Shown piece after piece: positions 19,329-28,424 of a stretch of DNA of 64,000 nucleotides. The translations under genes were made by a program, and so were the position numbers. The stretch is from positions 1 through 64,000 of the forward strand of contig NZ_RHOX01000002.1 of assembly GCF_003946695.1 (NCBI RefSeq), written 5' to 3'. The notes beneath the pieces were generated by a model that was given only the letters and a program-made list of their open reading frames with translations, ran no database searches and was not told the origin of the DNA. Position 1 is the stretch's first letter. The number at the start of each line of letters is the position of its first letter. This stretch comes from Lapidilactobacillus bayanensis (GTDB taxonomy: Bacteria; Bacillota; Bacilli; Lactobacillales; Lactobacillaceae).

Positions 19329-20204
19329 TTATTTATCCTTATTACCCCAAATTTCCTCTTTCAATCGTAAGGCTGTTGGGGTGGTAGCCATACCGCCTTC
19401 TGCTGTTTCTTTGAAGGCGCTCGGCATTTGTTCACCGACGCGACGAACGGCTTCAATTACTTCGTCTGTTGGAATAACCGAGGTTAATCCGGCAAGGGCC
19501 ATATCTGCTGACACCATTGCTTGACTGGCACCCATCGCATTGCGTTTCACACAGGGAATTTCTACCAGACCGGCAACTGGATCACAAATTAATCCCATTA
19601 GGTTTTGCAATGTGATCGCAACCGCATAGCTTGCCTGCTCGACGTTGCCGCCACTAGCTAAAACAGCCGCGGCTGCAGCCATTGCGCTAGCAGAACCGAC
19701 CTCTTCTTGACAGCCGCCTTCTGCTCCAGCGATTCCGGCATTGTTACCAATAACTAAGCCGAAAGCACCGGCAGTGAAGAGAAAGTCAACCTGTTGGTCG
19801 TGACTTAAATTTAAACGATCACGAATAGCGAATAGAACACCGGCCAAAACACCAGCAGAGCCTGCTGTTGGCGTTGCACAAATCAGTCCCATACCAGCAT
19901 TAACTTCATTAACCGCGATGGCGTTACGAACAGCAGTCATCACCAAATCGCCAGACAAAAAACGACCAGCCCGCAAATAATCAGCCATTTTTTTGGCTTC
20001 ACCACCAGTCAATCCTGTTAATGACTTAACTCCGGCTACACCCTTACTAATAGACTCTTCCATCGCGTCAAGATTGCGTTCCATTAGCCTGCGAATTTCT
20101 TGCTTATTGCGTCCAGTATTATCGATTTCTGTCGCAATCATTAAATCTGCAATAGAAGGGTAGGCCTTACTTTGTTCGATTAACTCTTTAATTGAATAAA
20201 ACAT
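19329..20204 (-). CDS. sdaAA: L-serine dehydratase, alpha subunit
   Basis: With SdaAB forms the iron-sulfur L-serine ammonia-lyase that converts serine to pyruvate and ammonia. The 291 residues carry the cluster-binding cysteines in LICATPTAGSAGVL, LICDPVAGLVEIPCVKRNAM and GCQEEVGSASAMAAAA. AGGAGGGG precedes the ATG. It follows sdaAB by eleven bases, in the usual Gram-positive split arrangement. Confidence 0.95.
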   Translation of the reverse strand: MFYSIKELIEQSKAYPSIADLMIATEIDNTGRNKQEIRRLMERNLDAMEESISKGVAGVKSLTGLTGGEAKKMADYLRAGRFLSGDLVMTAVRNAIAVNEVNAGMGLICATPTAGSAGVLAGVLFAIRDRLNLSHDQQVDFLFTAGAFGLVIGNNAGIAGAEGGCQEEVGSASAMAAAAAVLASGGNVEQASYAVAITLQNLMGLICDPVAGLVEIPCVKRNAMGASQAMVSADMALAGLTSVIPTDEVIEAVRRVGEQMPSAFKETAEGGMATTPTALRLKEEIWGNKDK

Positions 20205-20215
20205 CGAATCCCCTC

Positions 20216-20881
20216 CTATTCGAAATATCTTGCACTCAATATATTGGGTAATTCCTTTAACTCAGATTCAATGCTGTGACGAATTTCATCCACTTCAATG
20301 ATCATCATCGCCTGTGAACCCTTCCCATTGCGGCGCACCGTCATGGTACTGATATTAATATGTTCGCGATTAAGTAAGTCAGTTACTGAAGCAACCACGC
20401 CAGGAACATCACGTTGAATAATGACATAAGTGGGCCGACTCATTGATAATGAAACTTTGAAACCATCAATTTCAACAACCCGAATATTGCCACCACCAAT
20501 TGATTCACCAACAATTGTTAATTGATGATTGTCGTTTTTCATAACAATTTTTGTTGTGTTAGGATGCTCAGTCGGATCATTTTTAGGGACAAAGCCAACT
20601 TTAATCCCTTTTTCATAAGCAATTTTCAATGAATTTCGTAAATCTGCATCATCAGGATTCATTCCTAGAATGCCACCGACTAAAGCCATATCTGTGCCAT
20701 GACCGTGATAGGTTTTGGCAAAAGAACCATAAAGATAAATCGTCACTTTTTCTGGCTGCTCACCAAAAATATTACGCGCTACTCGGCCAATTCGGGCGGC
20801 ACCAGCAGTGTGAGAAGAGCTCGGGCCAATCATGACTGGCCCAATAATATCAAATACACTATTAAATCTAACTTCTGTCAT
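20216..20881 (-). CDS. sdaAB: L-serine dehydratase, beta subunit
   Basis: A 221-residue subunit. The N-terminal domain has the family sequence FDIIGPVMIGPSSSHTAGAARIGR and YGSFAKTYHGHGTDMALVGG. The C-terminus is an ACT domain (about 150-220: VIIQRDVPGVVASVTDLLNR), thought to sense serine or a related amino acid. GGAG lies seven bases before the ATG. First gene of the sdaAB-sdaAA operon. Confidence 0.95.
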   Translation of the reverse strand: MTEVRFNSVFDIIGPVMIGPSSSHTAGAARIGRVARNIFGEQPEKVTIYLYGSFAKTYHGHGTDMALVGGILGMNPDDADLRNSLKIAYEKGIKVGFVPKNDPTEHPNTTKIVMKNDNHQLTIVGESIGGGNIRVVEIDGFKVSLSMSRPTYVIIQRDVPGVVASVTDLLNREHINISTMTVRRNGKGSQAMMIIEVDEIRHSIESELKELPNILSARYFE

Positions 20882-20940
20882 GACTTTTCTCCAAATTTTT
20901 TCTTGTAAAGATACTACGCGTATTATCTATTCTAAAAAGA

Positions 20941-20975
20941 AAACTGTCAATCTTGAATTTCCAGATTGACAGTTT
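20941..20975 (-). terminator. Intrinsic terminator of anmK
   Basis: AAACTGTCAATCT pairs with AGATTGACAGTTT; on the minus strand the stem is followed by TTCTTTTT. Confidence 0.85.
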
Positions 20976-20991
20976 ATCAGTGCTAATTGTT

Positions 20992-22119
20992 TTAATAATA
21001 AGTAACCTTGCCCAAAATGACTGGCTTACTGGCACCAGTAGCACTAGGCACGTTGCTCGGTTGTCGCTGCAACGTTTGGTTCCCTAAGATCGTCATAGCA
21101 ATCGCCTCTTTAGCATCAGAGGAATAGCCTAAGTCCTCTTGAATCATGACGTTGATATTAGGCAATGCCATTTTGATCATTTTAACGAGCGTTGGATTGT
21201 AACTACCACCGCCACCAACAATTAATTCGGTTTGACCATCAGCAAATTGTCGCACAGCTTGAGCAATAGTTTCGGCCGTTAATGCTGTAGCCGTCGCAAT
21301 CCAGTCGTCCGGCGCCAATTGATATTTGCTGAGAATTTTTGTGACATATTCGGTACCGAATTCTTCACGACCAGTTGTTTTAGGAAAAGGCTTGGCGAAA
21401 TAGGAATGCTGTAATAACTTTGCCAAAACTTTTTGGTCGACTTGACCATTAGCGCCGTGCGCACCGTCACGATCATATTCTTGACCATAAAAACGACGAC
21501 ACAACTCATCAATGATCATATTTCCAGGCCCTGTGTCAAATGCCGTTAGCTGTTCCAATTGACCATTGCGCGGAATCACCGTGGCATTACCAATACCACC
21601 AATATTTTGCAAAATTCGGGTACTCTTTTGGCTGCGATACAGAATATATTCAGAGTATGGGACAATAGGCGCACCTTGCCCACCAACGGCCATATCACGA
21701 TAGCGAAAGTCAGAGACAACATCAGTTTTAGCAATTTCACTAATCATGGCCGACTCGCCAATTTGTAAAGTTGATGGCACTAGTTCAGGATTGTTAGGTC
21801 GTGGCAAATGATAAATTGTTTGTCCGTGAGACGCAACAAAACCCAGCTCTTCACTGTTAATGCCATCTTCCTGACAAATTTTCACAACTGCTTCGCCAAA
21901 ATATCGTCCCAGTTCAAAATTAAGGCTACAAATTTCTTCCACATTTGAAGTAGCCACAGATAAGGCTGCTTTAATTCGTTCCTTGACAGCTTCAGTAAAC
22001 GGATAACTATTAAATTTCAATAATTCTAACCGCGTTGTTTCATTAACGCCGGTAATTTCTACTAACGCCGCATCGATGCCATCTAACGACGTTCCTGACA
22101 TTAATCCTACTGCTAACAT
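20992..22119 (-). CDS. anmK: Anhydro-N-acetylmuramic acid kinase
   Basis: Phosphorylates and opens 1,6-anhydro-MurNAc from peptidoglycan turnover to MurNAc-6-phosphate. The ATG at 22119 has GGGAGG immediately upstream and gives 375 residues, the usual length. The N-terminal VGLMSGTSLDGIDAALVEI is the family signature, followed by ASHGQTIYHLPR, NIGGIGNATV, FDTGPGNMIID and VGGGGSYNPTLV of the sugar-kinase fold. No mur or PTS gene is adjacent. A repeat element separates it from the SdpI-like gene on its 5' side. Confidence 0.95.
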   Translation of the reverse strand: MLAVGLMSGTSLDGIDAALVEITGVNETTRLELLKFNSYPFTEAVKERIKAALSVATSNVEEICSLNFELGRYFGEAVVKICQEDGINSEELGFVASHGQTIYHLPRPNNPELVPSTLQIGESAMISEIAKTDVVSDFRYRDMAVGGQGAPIVPYSEYILYRSQKSTRILQNIGGIGNATVIPRNGQLEQLTAFDTGPGNMIIDELCRRFYGQEYDRDGAHGANGQVDQKVLAKLLQHSYFAKPFPKTTGREEFGTEYVTKILSKYQLAPDDWIATATALTAETIAQAVRQFADGQTELIVGGGGSYNPTLVKMIKMALPNINVMIQEDLGYSSDAKEAIAMTILGNQTLQRQPSNVPSATGASKPVILGKVTYY

Positions 22120-22294
22120 AATTGCCTCCCAAGTGATCGTCACATTTCCACCCTATTCTACATGAAAATGTATAACTAGGCCATTTTGTTAAGAAATCAC
22201 TTGTTGAACTCGATGTCGTCCTAAAACTGTTGGATTGTGTTCATCACGTTGACGCAAAATCTGCTTACGTTGTTAACCTGTGATCGTAGAAACT

Positions 22295-22786
22295 AAAACG
22301 GTTTTGTTGTGGTTCTTCGCGCTTGCGCAAAGGTTGCATACAGAACGTGCGCGTTGCCGTGGCGGCAAAAGAATACTTAGCGCTGGAACGTAGTGGGCAT
22401 TGCTTGAAGCCAATTTTTGCAAAATTGTCTCCAAGACAAGCCTTATTGTAACAGCCAAGGCTGCAACAATAATATCACTACTGAGCGGTATTCTTTCGCC
22501 GCCACTTAACAAACAAGAGGGCAACCTTTGCGCAAGCGCTGAGTTGACGAGTAGTTGAATTGCCCCTTTAAAACTTTGAGAAGTACAAACTTGAAGTTTA
22601 GTCGAACTAACGCACTTTAGTTAGTGCCGGAGGGAAATCGCGGTCAGCCGCGAAATTCTTGTTAGTGGTTTACCACTTACAAGAAAGCCGAGCTTTAAGA
22701 CAATCTGTGATTGGCTTAAAGTCGAGCCCGCAGCGTTCCACCAGCGCATTTCCCGCAGGCACGGAGAACAGCAACATAACAGTTCT
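22295..22786 (+). repeat. Full-length ~492-bp interspersed hairpin repeat
   Basis: Starts AAAACGGTTTTGTTGTGG and ends AACATAACAGTTCT. It has the same order of hairpins as the copy at 13213, but with different paired bases: CAGCC/GGCTG replaces GGTGAT/ATCACC, and TTGTTAGTGGTTTACCACTT replaces the corresponding stem. It also carries CTTTAAGACAATC/GATTGGCTTAAAG. Short open frames across it are not genes. Confidence 0.82.
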
Positions 22787-22837
22787 AAGGTTTGTACTGA
22801 CAACAGAGCTCGCACGGCAAATCGATTTTAACCCGAT

Positions 22838-23482
22838 CTATTCTTTTAACGCACCATAAAGTGAAAAAACACCGAGTAAAATAATCACAACATTTACGAT
22901 AACCACTGAAACCCACCACGGAAAGAATAGACTGATCAACACTAAAATGCCACCAAACACCATGGTATAGCCTAGCCTTCGACTAACAAAGGCCCAGTTG
23001 CGTGGGTTACGGGGCTTGGGATAATGACGCGATCCAACTTGTTGCTCATAGGTGACAGTTGGCATGTAATTGCCTAATGCAATAAACATGACACCAATTA
23101 AAAGCAACGCAACTTTTCCAGTATTGATTTTTTCACCCATCGCAATATTCAAAGTAATGATATACAAAACCAAGTTCAAAATTGGCACGATTGAAAACGT
23201 CACGAGTTCCATTCGCTGGGCACGACTCTTTATTCGCGTGTTCAACGCATACATACCAATCATGAACCATTGAATCAACATCATTAGTACTGGAATGCCG
23301 AAAACCGCTAAGGGACGATTGGTCCAGCCATTCGGTTGATTATTCACACCCCAATGAATCGCAATTCGCATTGGTAATTCAGCATACACAGCCACACCGT
23401 AAAAAATGGGCAATAAAATAATCAACGACGTCAAAAATATGACGCGCTTTAAATTAAGTGGTTTCTTAGTCAGCTTGACCAT
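22838..23482 (-). CDS. SdpI-like membrane protein (DUF1648/SdpI family)
   Basis: A 214-residue membrane protein with about six hydrophobic segments. The first helix is followed by ELPMRIAIHWGVNNQPNGWTNR, the DUF1648 signature, and the second half has NPRNWAFVSRRLGYTMVFGG, typical of SdpI. In Bacillus subtilis SdpI gives immunity to the SdpC killing factor and sequesters the repressor SdpR at the membrane. Here the gene overlaps an ArsR-type repressor by 17 bases, as in sdpRI, but no sdpABC toxin genes are nearby. GGAGG lies eight bases before the ATG. Confidence 0.82.
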   Translation of the reverse strand: MVKLTKKPLNLKRVIFLTSLIILLPIFYGVAVYAELPMRIAIHWGVNNQPNGWTNRPLAVFGIPVLMMLIQWFMIGMYALNTRIKSRAQRMELVTFSIVPILNLVLYIITLNIAMGEKINTGKVALLLIGVMFIALGNYMPTVTYEQQVGSRHYPKPRNPRNWAFVSRRLGYTMVFGGILVLISLFFPWWVSVVIVNVVIILLGVFSLYGALKE

Positions 23483-23747
23483 TTTTCTTACCTCCAACTT
23501 GATAAATCCAAGTTAAAATATCTTCAAAAACTGTACTATTCAAAGAATAATAAATGAAATTCTTATCTTTCATTTCTGAAATAAAACCAGCTTGCTTCAA
23601 CAATTTCAAATGATAAGAAACAGTCGCATTCGTTAATTCAAATGAGTTGGCAATTTCACCAGCCGTTTGTGGACCTGTTTTTAACTTCTCAATAATCTGC
23701 CGACGAACTGGATCAGCCAACACTTTCATTGATTCAGAAAGTCCCAT
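23466..23747 (-). CDS. ArsR-family autorepressor, SdpR-like
   Basis: A 93-residue winged-helix protein: VLADPVRRQIIEKLKTGPQT, then AGEIANSFELTNATVSYHLK as the recognition helix region. The cysteine pair of metal-sensing ArsR proteins is absent, which fits SdpR rather than a metal sensor. It is the first gene of a two-gene operon with the SdpI-like protein and is preceded by a perfect 13-base inverted repeat. Confidence 0.85.
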   Translation of the reverse strand: MGLSESMKVLADPVRRQIIEKLKTGPQTAGEIANSFELTNATVSYHLKLLKQAGFISEMKDKNFIYYSLNSTVFEDILTWIYQVGGKKNGQAD

Positions 23748-23760
23748 CTATTCACTTCCA

Positions 23761-23792
23761 TAATCTATTTAGAAATATATCTAAATAGATTA
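23761..23792. promoter_or_regulatory. Perfect palindromic operator of the SdpR-like gene
   Basis: TAATCTATTTAGA and TCTAAATAGATTA form 13-base arms around a six-base spacer, 14 bases before the ArsR-type start codon. This is the expected form and place of an autorepressor site. Confidence 0.75.
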
Positions 23793-24003
23793 TGACAGAT
23801 CTTCCACGAAAAGCAACTTTCTAAGTCAACTTTTTTTATGATCAAACAAATTGTGAACGCGTTGGTGCCAGTAAATTTTTCTAGAAAACGGCTACCTTAC
23901 AAGATTGTTAGATGAACGGAAGGAATCGTTAGACCATTCCCACGAAAAATCCTTTGTAGACGATTAAGCTAGACTTAATATCAAAAAGTTAGGGGGCTTC
24001 AAA

Positions 24004-24153
24004 ATGGCAGATAAGAATAAAACACCGCGACAACATGAGGTTCGTACTTTTATTTTAAAGACACTATTTTATTTCGTCATTATTTTTATGTTGGTCTACC
24101 TATACAGTTATGTTGGCATCAACGGAGGCCACTTTATTTACAACGAATTTTAG
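24004..24153 (+). CDS. dltX: DltX small membrane protein
   Basis: A 49-residue single-span protein preceded by AGGGGG. The hydrophobic helix TLFYFVIIFMLVYLYSYVG is followed by the conserved C-terminal GGHFIYNEF, diagnostic of DltX, which assists D-alanine transfer to teichoic acids through DltB and DltD. It opens the dlt operon, 19 bases before dltA. Confidence 0.93.
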   Translation: MADKNKTPRQHEVRTFILKTLFYFVIIFMLVYLYSYVGINGGHFIYNEF

Positions 24154-24172
24154 GTAGGGGGAATGAACGAAC

Positions 24173-25678
24173 ATGGTTACTAATATTATCACTGCAATTA
24201 ATAATATTTATCGAACAATGCCAGAACAAGCGGCTTACAATTATTTGGGCACGACCTATTCTTATCGCGAATTAACCGAACGATCTAACGCACTCGCTCA
24301 AGTTTTGCTGAGGCACAATTTACCGGAACAGGCGCCACTTATTGTTTATGGTGGTCAGCAATTTGAAATGCTGGTCGCTTTTCTAGCCGCAGTCAAAACC
24401 GGTCATGCCTACATTCCCGTAGACAGTCACTCGGCCAAGGATAGATTATTGATGATTCAAGACACTGCCCACGCGCCATTAGTGATTGCAATCGAACCGT
24501 TACCAATAACTTTACCAAAAACTAACATCATCACATTCGACGAGATCAAGGCGCTCACACCGATGACGTATTTAACGGGTAATCATCCAGTCGCTGGCGC
24601 GGATACTTTTTATATTATCTTTACATCTGGAACCACGGGTAAACCAAAGGGTGTGCAAATTTCTCACGATAATTTATTAAGCTTTGTTAATTGGTTGCTA
24701 GCAGATTTTCGCTGGCCACACCAACCTAATGTTTTAGCACAAGCGCCATTTTCTTTCGATCTCTCAGTGATGGGACTATATCCGACACTAGTCACTGGCG
24801 GCACATTGCAAGCATTACCGCGAGCAATTACTGAAGATTTTAAACAACTGTTTGCCTTACTACCCCAACTGCAACTTAACGTTTGGATTTCAACACCATC
24901 TTTAGTAGAAATTTGCTTATTGCTCAAAGATTTTAACGCCGAGCACTATCCAACCTTGACCCACTTTCTTTTCTGTGGTGAAGAATTAAGTCACAAAACT
25001 GCGGCAACTTTATTAACTCGCTTCCCTGACGCTCATATCTACAATACTTACGGACCTACCGAAGCTACCGTAGCTGTTACCGGCGTCGAAATCACACCAA
25101 CAATTTTAGAAAAGTATGATCGTTTACCGATTGGTTACGTTAAAGAGGACACTAAAATCTCGATCAAGCCAATCGATCACACAGAGATCGGTGAAATTCT
25201 GATAAGCGGTCCTAGCGTTTCTAAAGGCTATCTTAACTTACCCGCAAAAACCGTAGCTGCCTTTGCAGAAGAGACAGATTTTCCCACTTATCGCAGTGGT
25301 GACTTAGGATTCTTTGGTCCTGACAATTTACTATTTTATCGAGGCCGAATGGATTTTCAAATTAAGTTTAACGGTTATCGAATTGAACTCGAAGAGATTA
25401 ATTTTTACTTACGGCAAAGTTCTTTAATCAAACAAGGGGTCGTTGTTCCCCGTTATAACGCCGATCATCGCGTCGTTCAATTAATCGCAGTTATCGTGCT
25501 AAACAAGCAGCCAAGTAGCACTGAAAAAGAGTTAACGCGCTCAATTAAAGCGGAACTAATGGACAACATCATGCCCTACATGATGCCGCAACGTTTTGTT
25601 TATCGTCCTGAACTACCGCTATCAGCCAATGATAAAGTTGACATTAAGGCTTTGATCCAGGAGGTCAATTCACAGTGA
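24173..25678 (+). CDS. dltA: D-alanine--D-alanyl carrier protein ligase
   Basis: Activates D-alanine with ATP and loads it on DltC. The 501-residue adenylation protein shows IIFTSGTTGKPKGVQISH (A3), YNTYGPTEATVAVTGV (A5), YRSGDLGFFGPDNLLFYRGR (A7/A8) and the late catalytic lysine in NDKVDIKALI (A10). Stop and the dltB GTG overlap, so translation is coupled. The surface D-alanine it supplies lowers the negative charge of lipoteichoic acid. Confidence 0.96.
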   Translation: MVTNIITAINNIYRTMPEQAAYNYLGTTYSYRELTERSNALAQVLLRHNLPEQAPLIVYGGQQFEMLVAFLAAVKTGHAYIPVDSHSAKDRLLMIQDTAHAPLVIAIEPLPITLPKTNIITFDEIKALTPMTYLTGNHPVAGADTFYIIFTSGTTGKPKGVQISHDNLLSFVNWLLADFRWPHQPNVLAQAPFSFDLSVMGLYPTLVTGGTLQALPRAITEDFKQLFALLPQLQLNVWISTPSLVEICLLLKDFNAEHYPTLTHFLFCGEELSHKTAATLLTRFPDAHIYNTYGPTEATVAVTGVEITPTILEKYDRLPIGYVKEDTKISIKPIDHTEIGEILISGPSVSKGYLNLPAKTVAAFAEETDFPTYRSGDLGFFGPDNLLFYRGRMDFQIKFNGYRIELEEINFYLRQSSLIKQGVVVPRYNADHRVVQLIAVIVLNKQPSSTEKELTRSIKAELMDNIMPYMMPQRFVYRPELPLSANDKVDIKALIQEVNSQ

Positions 25679-26889
25679 TCAACTTACAACCGTATAACAA
25701 TCCCACTTACTTCGCGATTATCTTAACTGGTTTATTACCAGTAATGATTGGTCTTTACTATGGCAAACGCTTGCGGATTTACGAATCATTGATCTCAATC
25801 GTCTTCTTAGTCTTAACATTCGGTGGTGATCATTGGCAACAAGGCATGGCATTAATTGGCTATACTATCTTTCAAGTCATCTTAACGATGAGTTACGCCC
25901 ACTATCGCCACCAAAAGAAGAACCAGACCAACGTTTTCATCGCGTTGATAATTCTCAGTATTCTGCCGTTAGTGATCGTTAAATTAACCCCGCTATTTCC
26001 TAATCATCATGGCTTTAACTTAGGATTTTTAGGTATTAGTTATTTAACCTTTAAGACCGTTCAAGTGTTAATGGAATTACGTGACGGCACAATTAAAGAA
26101 ATTTCAGCTAGTCAGTATTTACACTTCTTACTATTTTTCCCGACGATTTCTTCCGGGCCAATTGATCGTTACCGTCGTTTCTTAAGGGATTATGAAAACC
26201 CGCCCGCTCGCAAAGATTATTTACAATCAATCAACAAAGCGGTGTTTTATCTGTTTCAAGGTTTTCTTTACAAATATATTCTCGGTTACTACTTTGGCAC
26301 TCGTTTATTACCCGTTGTTACGCATTTAGCATTAGGACAACGTTTGGCCTTTGGTGGCACGGGCATTTCTTGGTACTTACTAGCCTATATGTATGTCTAC
26401 AGTCTCTATTTGTTTTTTGACTTTGCTGGTTACAGCTTGTTTGCAATCTCAATCAGTTATTTCATGGGCATTCAAACACCACCCAACTTCAATAAGCCCT
26501 TCATTGCTCATAACATTAAAGATTTCTGGAACCGTTGGCACATGACCCTATCCTTTTGGTTCCGCGATTTTATCTTCATGCGTTTTACCTTCTGGATTAT
26601 GAAACATCGCTGGTTAAAAAATCACGTTCGCATTTCACAGCTCGCGTACTTAGTTAATTTTTTGATCATGGGCTTCTGGCATGGCGTTACTTGGTATTAC
26701 ATTGTTTACGGCCTATTTCATGCCACGGCGATTATTATTAACGATTATTGGCTCCGCTTCAAAAAGCAGCATCAAGATAAAATCCCCCATAATCGTTTCA
26801 CCGAATATTTGGCAATCTTTTTAACCTTTAACATTGTTTGTTTCAGCTTTTTAATTTTCTCGGGCTTTTTGGATAAGCTTTGGTTTTAA
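25675..26889 (+). CDS. dltB: D-alanyl transfer membrane protein DltB (MBOAT)
   Basis: A 404-residue multi-span MBOAT acyltransferase that moves D-alanine from DltC across the membrane. FWNRWHMTLSFWFRDF and MGFWHGVTWYY contain the family motif with the putative catalytic histidine. It starts at GTG with AGGAGG ten bases before it, overlapping dltA by four bases. Confidence 0.96.
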   Translation: MINLQPYNNPTYFAIILTGLLPVMIGLYYGKRLRIYESLISIVFLVLTFGGDHWQQGMALIGYTIFQVILTMSYAHYRHQKKNQTNVFIALIILSILPLVIVKLTPLFPNHHGFNLGFLGISYLTFKTVQVLMELRDGTIKEISASQYLHFLLFFPTISSGPIDRYRRFLRDYENPPARKDYLQSINKAVFYLFQGFLYKYILGYYFGTRLLPVVTHLALGQRLAFGGTGISWYLLAYMYVYSLYLFFDFAGYSLFAISISYFMGIQTPPNFNKPFIAHNIKDFWNRWHMTLSFWFRDFIFMRFTFWIMKHRWLKNHVRISQLAYLVNFLIMGFWHGVTWYYIVYGLFHATAIIINDYWLRFKKQHQDKIPHNRFTEYLAIFLTFNIVCFSFLIFSGFLDKLWF

Positions 26890-26919
26890 ACACAACATTT
26901 AATTTTGAGAGGACGATTT

Positions 26920-27156
26920 ATGATGACAGATACAGAAAAAATTTATCAGATTTTGAAAGACTTAACTGACGAAGACTTTAGCGACAAGGGTGATACTAAC
27001 TTATTCGAAACAGGTTTATTGGATTCCATGGCCACTGTGCAATTATTATTGGAGATTCAAACTGAGCTTAATGTTGACGTACCCGTTTCAGAATTCGAAC
27101 GTTCAGAATGGGCAACACCTAATAAAATTATCGCCAAGGTTCAAACATTAAAATGA
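26920..27156 (+). CDS. dltC: D-alanyl carrier protein
   Basis: A 78-residue acyl-carrier protein; AGAGGA lies six bases before the ATG. The serine of [11 protein letters not shown] (about 37) is the 4'-phosphopantetheine site. Its stop overlaps the dltD start as ATGA. Confidence 0.95.
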   Translation: MMTDTEKIYQILKDLTDEDFSDKGDTNLFETGLLDSMATVQLLLEIQTELNVDVPVSEFERSEWATPNKIIAKVQTLK

Positions 27157-28424
27157 AAAGTGCAAAAAAACTTGGGCTGATTTTTGGCCCGGTGGTTATT
27201 GCTGCTGCGCTGGTTTGGGGGATTCTTTTATTACCGCTTAATCATCGTCGCGTTACCAATACCGAACTCAATCATAGTGCTGTTTCACTTTCAACCAATG
27301 TTTATCACGGGACCATGCTCAAACAAGCTGCCTTTGCAAAGGATTATGTTCCCTTCTTAGGCTCATCAGAACTATTGCGAATGGATCCGCTGCATCCATC
27401 TGTTTTAGCAGCGAAGTATCATCGCCCTTATCAACCGTTTCTTTTAGGTAGTGCAGGTAGTCAGTCGTTAAATCATTTCTTCGCGTTACAAGGTGTCCAT
27501 CGCCAACTACGTGGTAAAAAAATCGTCTTCATTATTTCGCCACAATGGTTTACTAAGCATGGTCAAGCACCAGATGCCTTTAGTTACTTCTATTCGCCGC
27601 TCCAAGCGATTGATTGGCTCCTGACAGCCAAAGATACCACCTCAACTCGTTATGCTGCTAAACGCCTGTTAAGCATGCCTTCTGGAGAATCCAGTACTGT
27701 GTTGGCCCACGCGTTGCAAAAAATTGCTGCTGGCGAAAAGATTTCTCATTCTGAACGATTATTTCTAGAATATCGCCGGCAAATGTTGCGTAACGAGGAC
27801 GCACTATTTTCTAAAATAAAGCTTGATCGTCGCTGGCAACATGTTCAAAAGGTAGAACGCCTATTACCTGCTGAAGATTCTAATCAACTGTTAACCACAA
27901 CAGCAATTCACCTCGCCCAAAAGCACACCAACAATAATAATCTTGGTATTGATAATCACTTCTACGCGCAACGTTTACGAGGGTCGCGGATCAACGCATT
28001 ACGCGGCAGTCAAAAACATTTTGACTATCGTTGCTCTCCTGAATATAGTGATCTAGAATTACTACTGAGCGAGTTTAAGCAGATGCACACCAATGTTCTG
28101 TTTATTATTCCACCGATTAATCAGAAGTGGTCGCACTACACTGGCTTATCTTTGCCGATGCTACGCCAAACCGCCGACAAGTTGGCCTACCAACTGAATA
28201 GTCAAGGATTCAATCACGTGCTAGATATGACCAGCAATTCGCACCAGAAATATATGATGGAAGATACCATTCACTTGGGCTGGCTTGGCTGGTTAAAGAT
28301 GGACGAAGTGGTCAAACCTTTCTTAACTCAACCCCAGGCTCAACCTAACTATCATCTGAATAATTACTTCTATACCAAGAAATGGCAACAAACACTATTT
28401 AGCAAAGAAGGTGGTCATTCATGA
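27153..28424 (+). CDS. dltD: D-alanyl transfer protein DltD
   Basis: A 423-residue protein with one N-terminal membrane span and an extracytoplasmic SGNH-like domain. The catalytic serine is in [15 protein letters not shown], and [10 protein letters not shown] supplies the Asp and His. It acts with DltB in transferring D-alanine to teichoic acid. Translationally coupled on both sides. Confidence 0.95.
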   Translation: MKSAKKLGLIFGPVVIAAALVWGILLLPLNHRRVTNTELNHSAVSLSTNVYHGTMLKQAAFAKDYVPFLGSSELLRMDPLHPSVLAAKYHRPYQPFLLGSAGSQSLNHFFALQGVHRQLRGKKIVFIISPQWFTKHGQAPDAFSYFYSPLQAIDWLLTAKDTTSTRYAAKRLLSMPSGESSTVLAHALQKIAAGEKISHSERLFLEYRRQMLRNEDALFSKIKLDRRWQHVQKVERLLPAEDSNQLLTTTAIHLAQKHTNNNNLGIDNHFYAQRLRGSRINALRGSQKHFDYRCSPEYSDLELLLSEFKQMHTNVLFIIPPINQKWSHYTGLSLPMLRQTADKLAYQLNSQGFNHVLDMTSNSHQKYMMEDTIHLGWLGWLKMDEVVKPFLTQPQAQPNYHLNNYFYTKKWQQTLFSKEGGHS

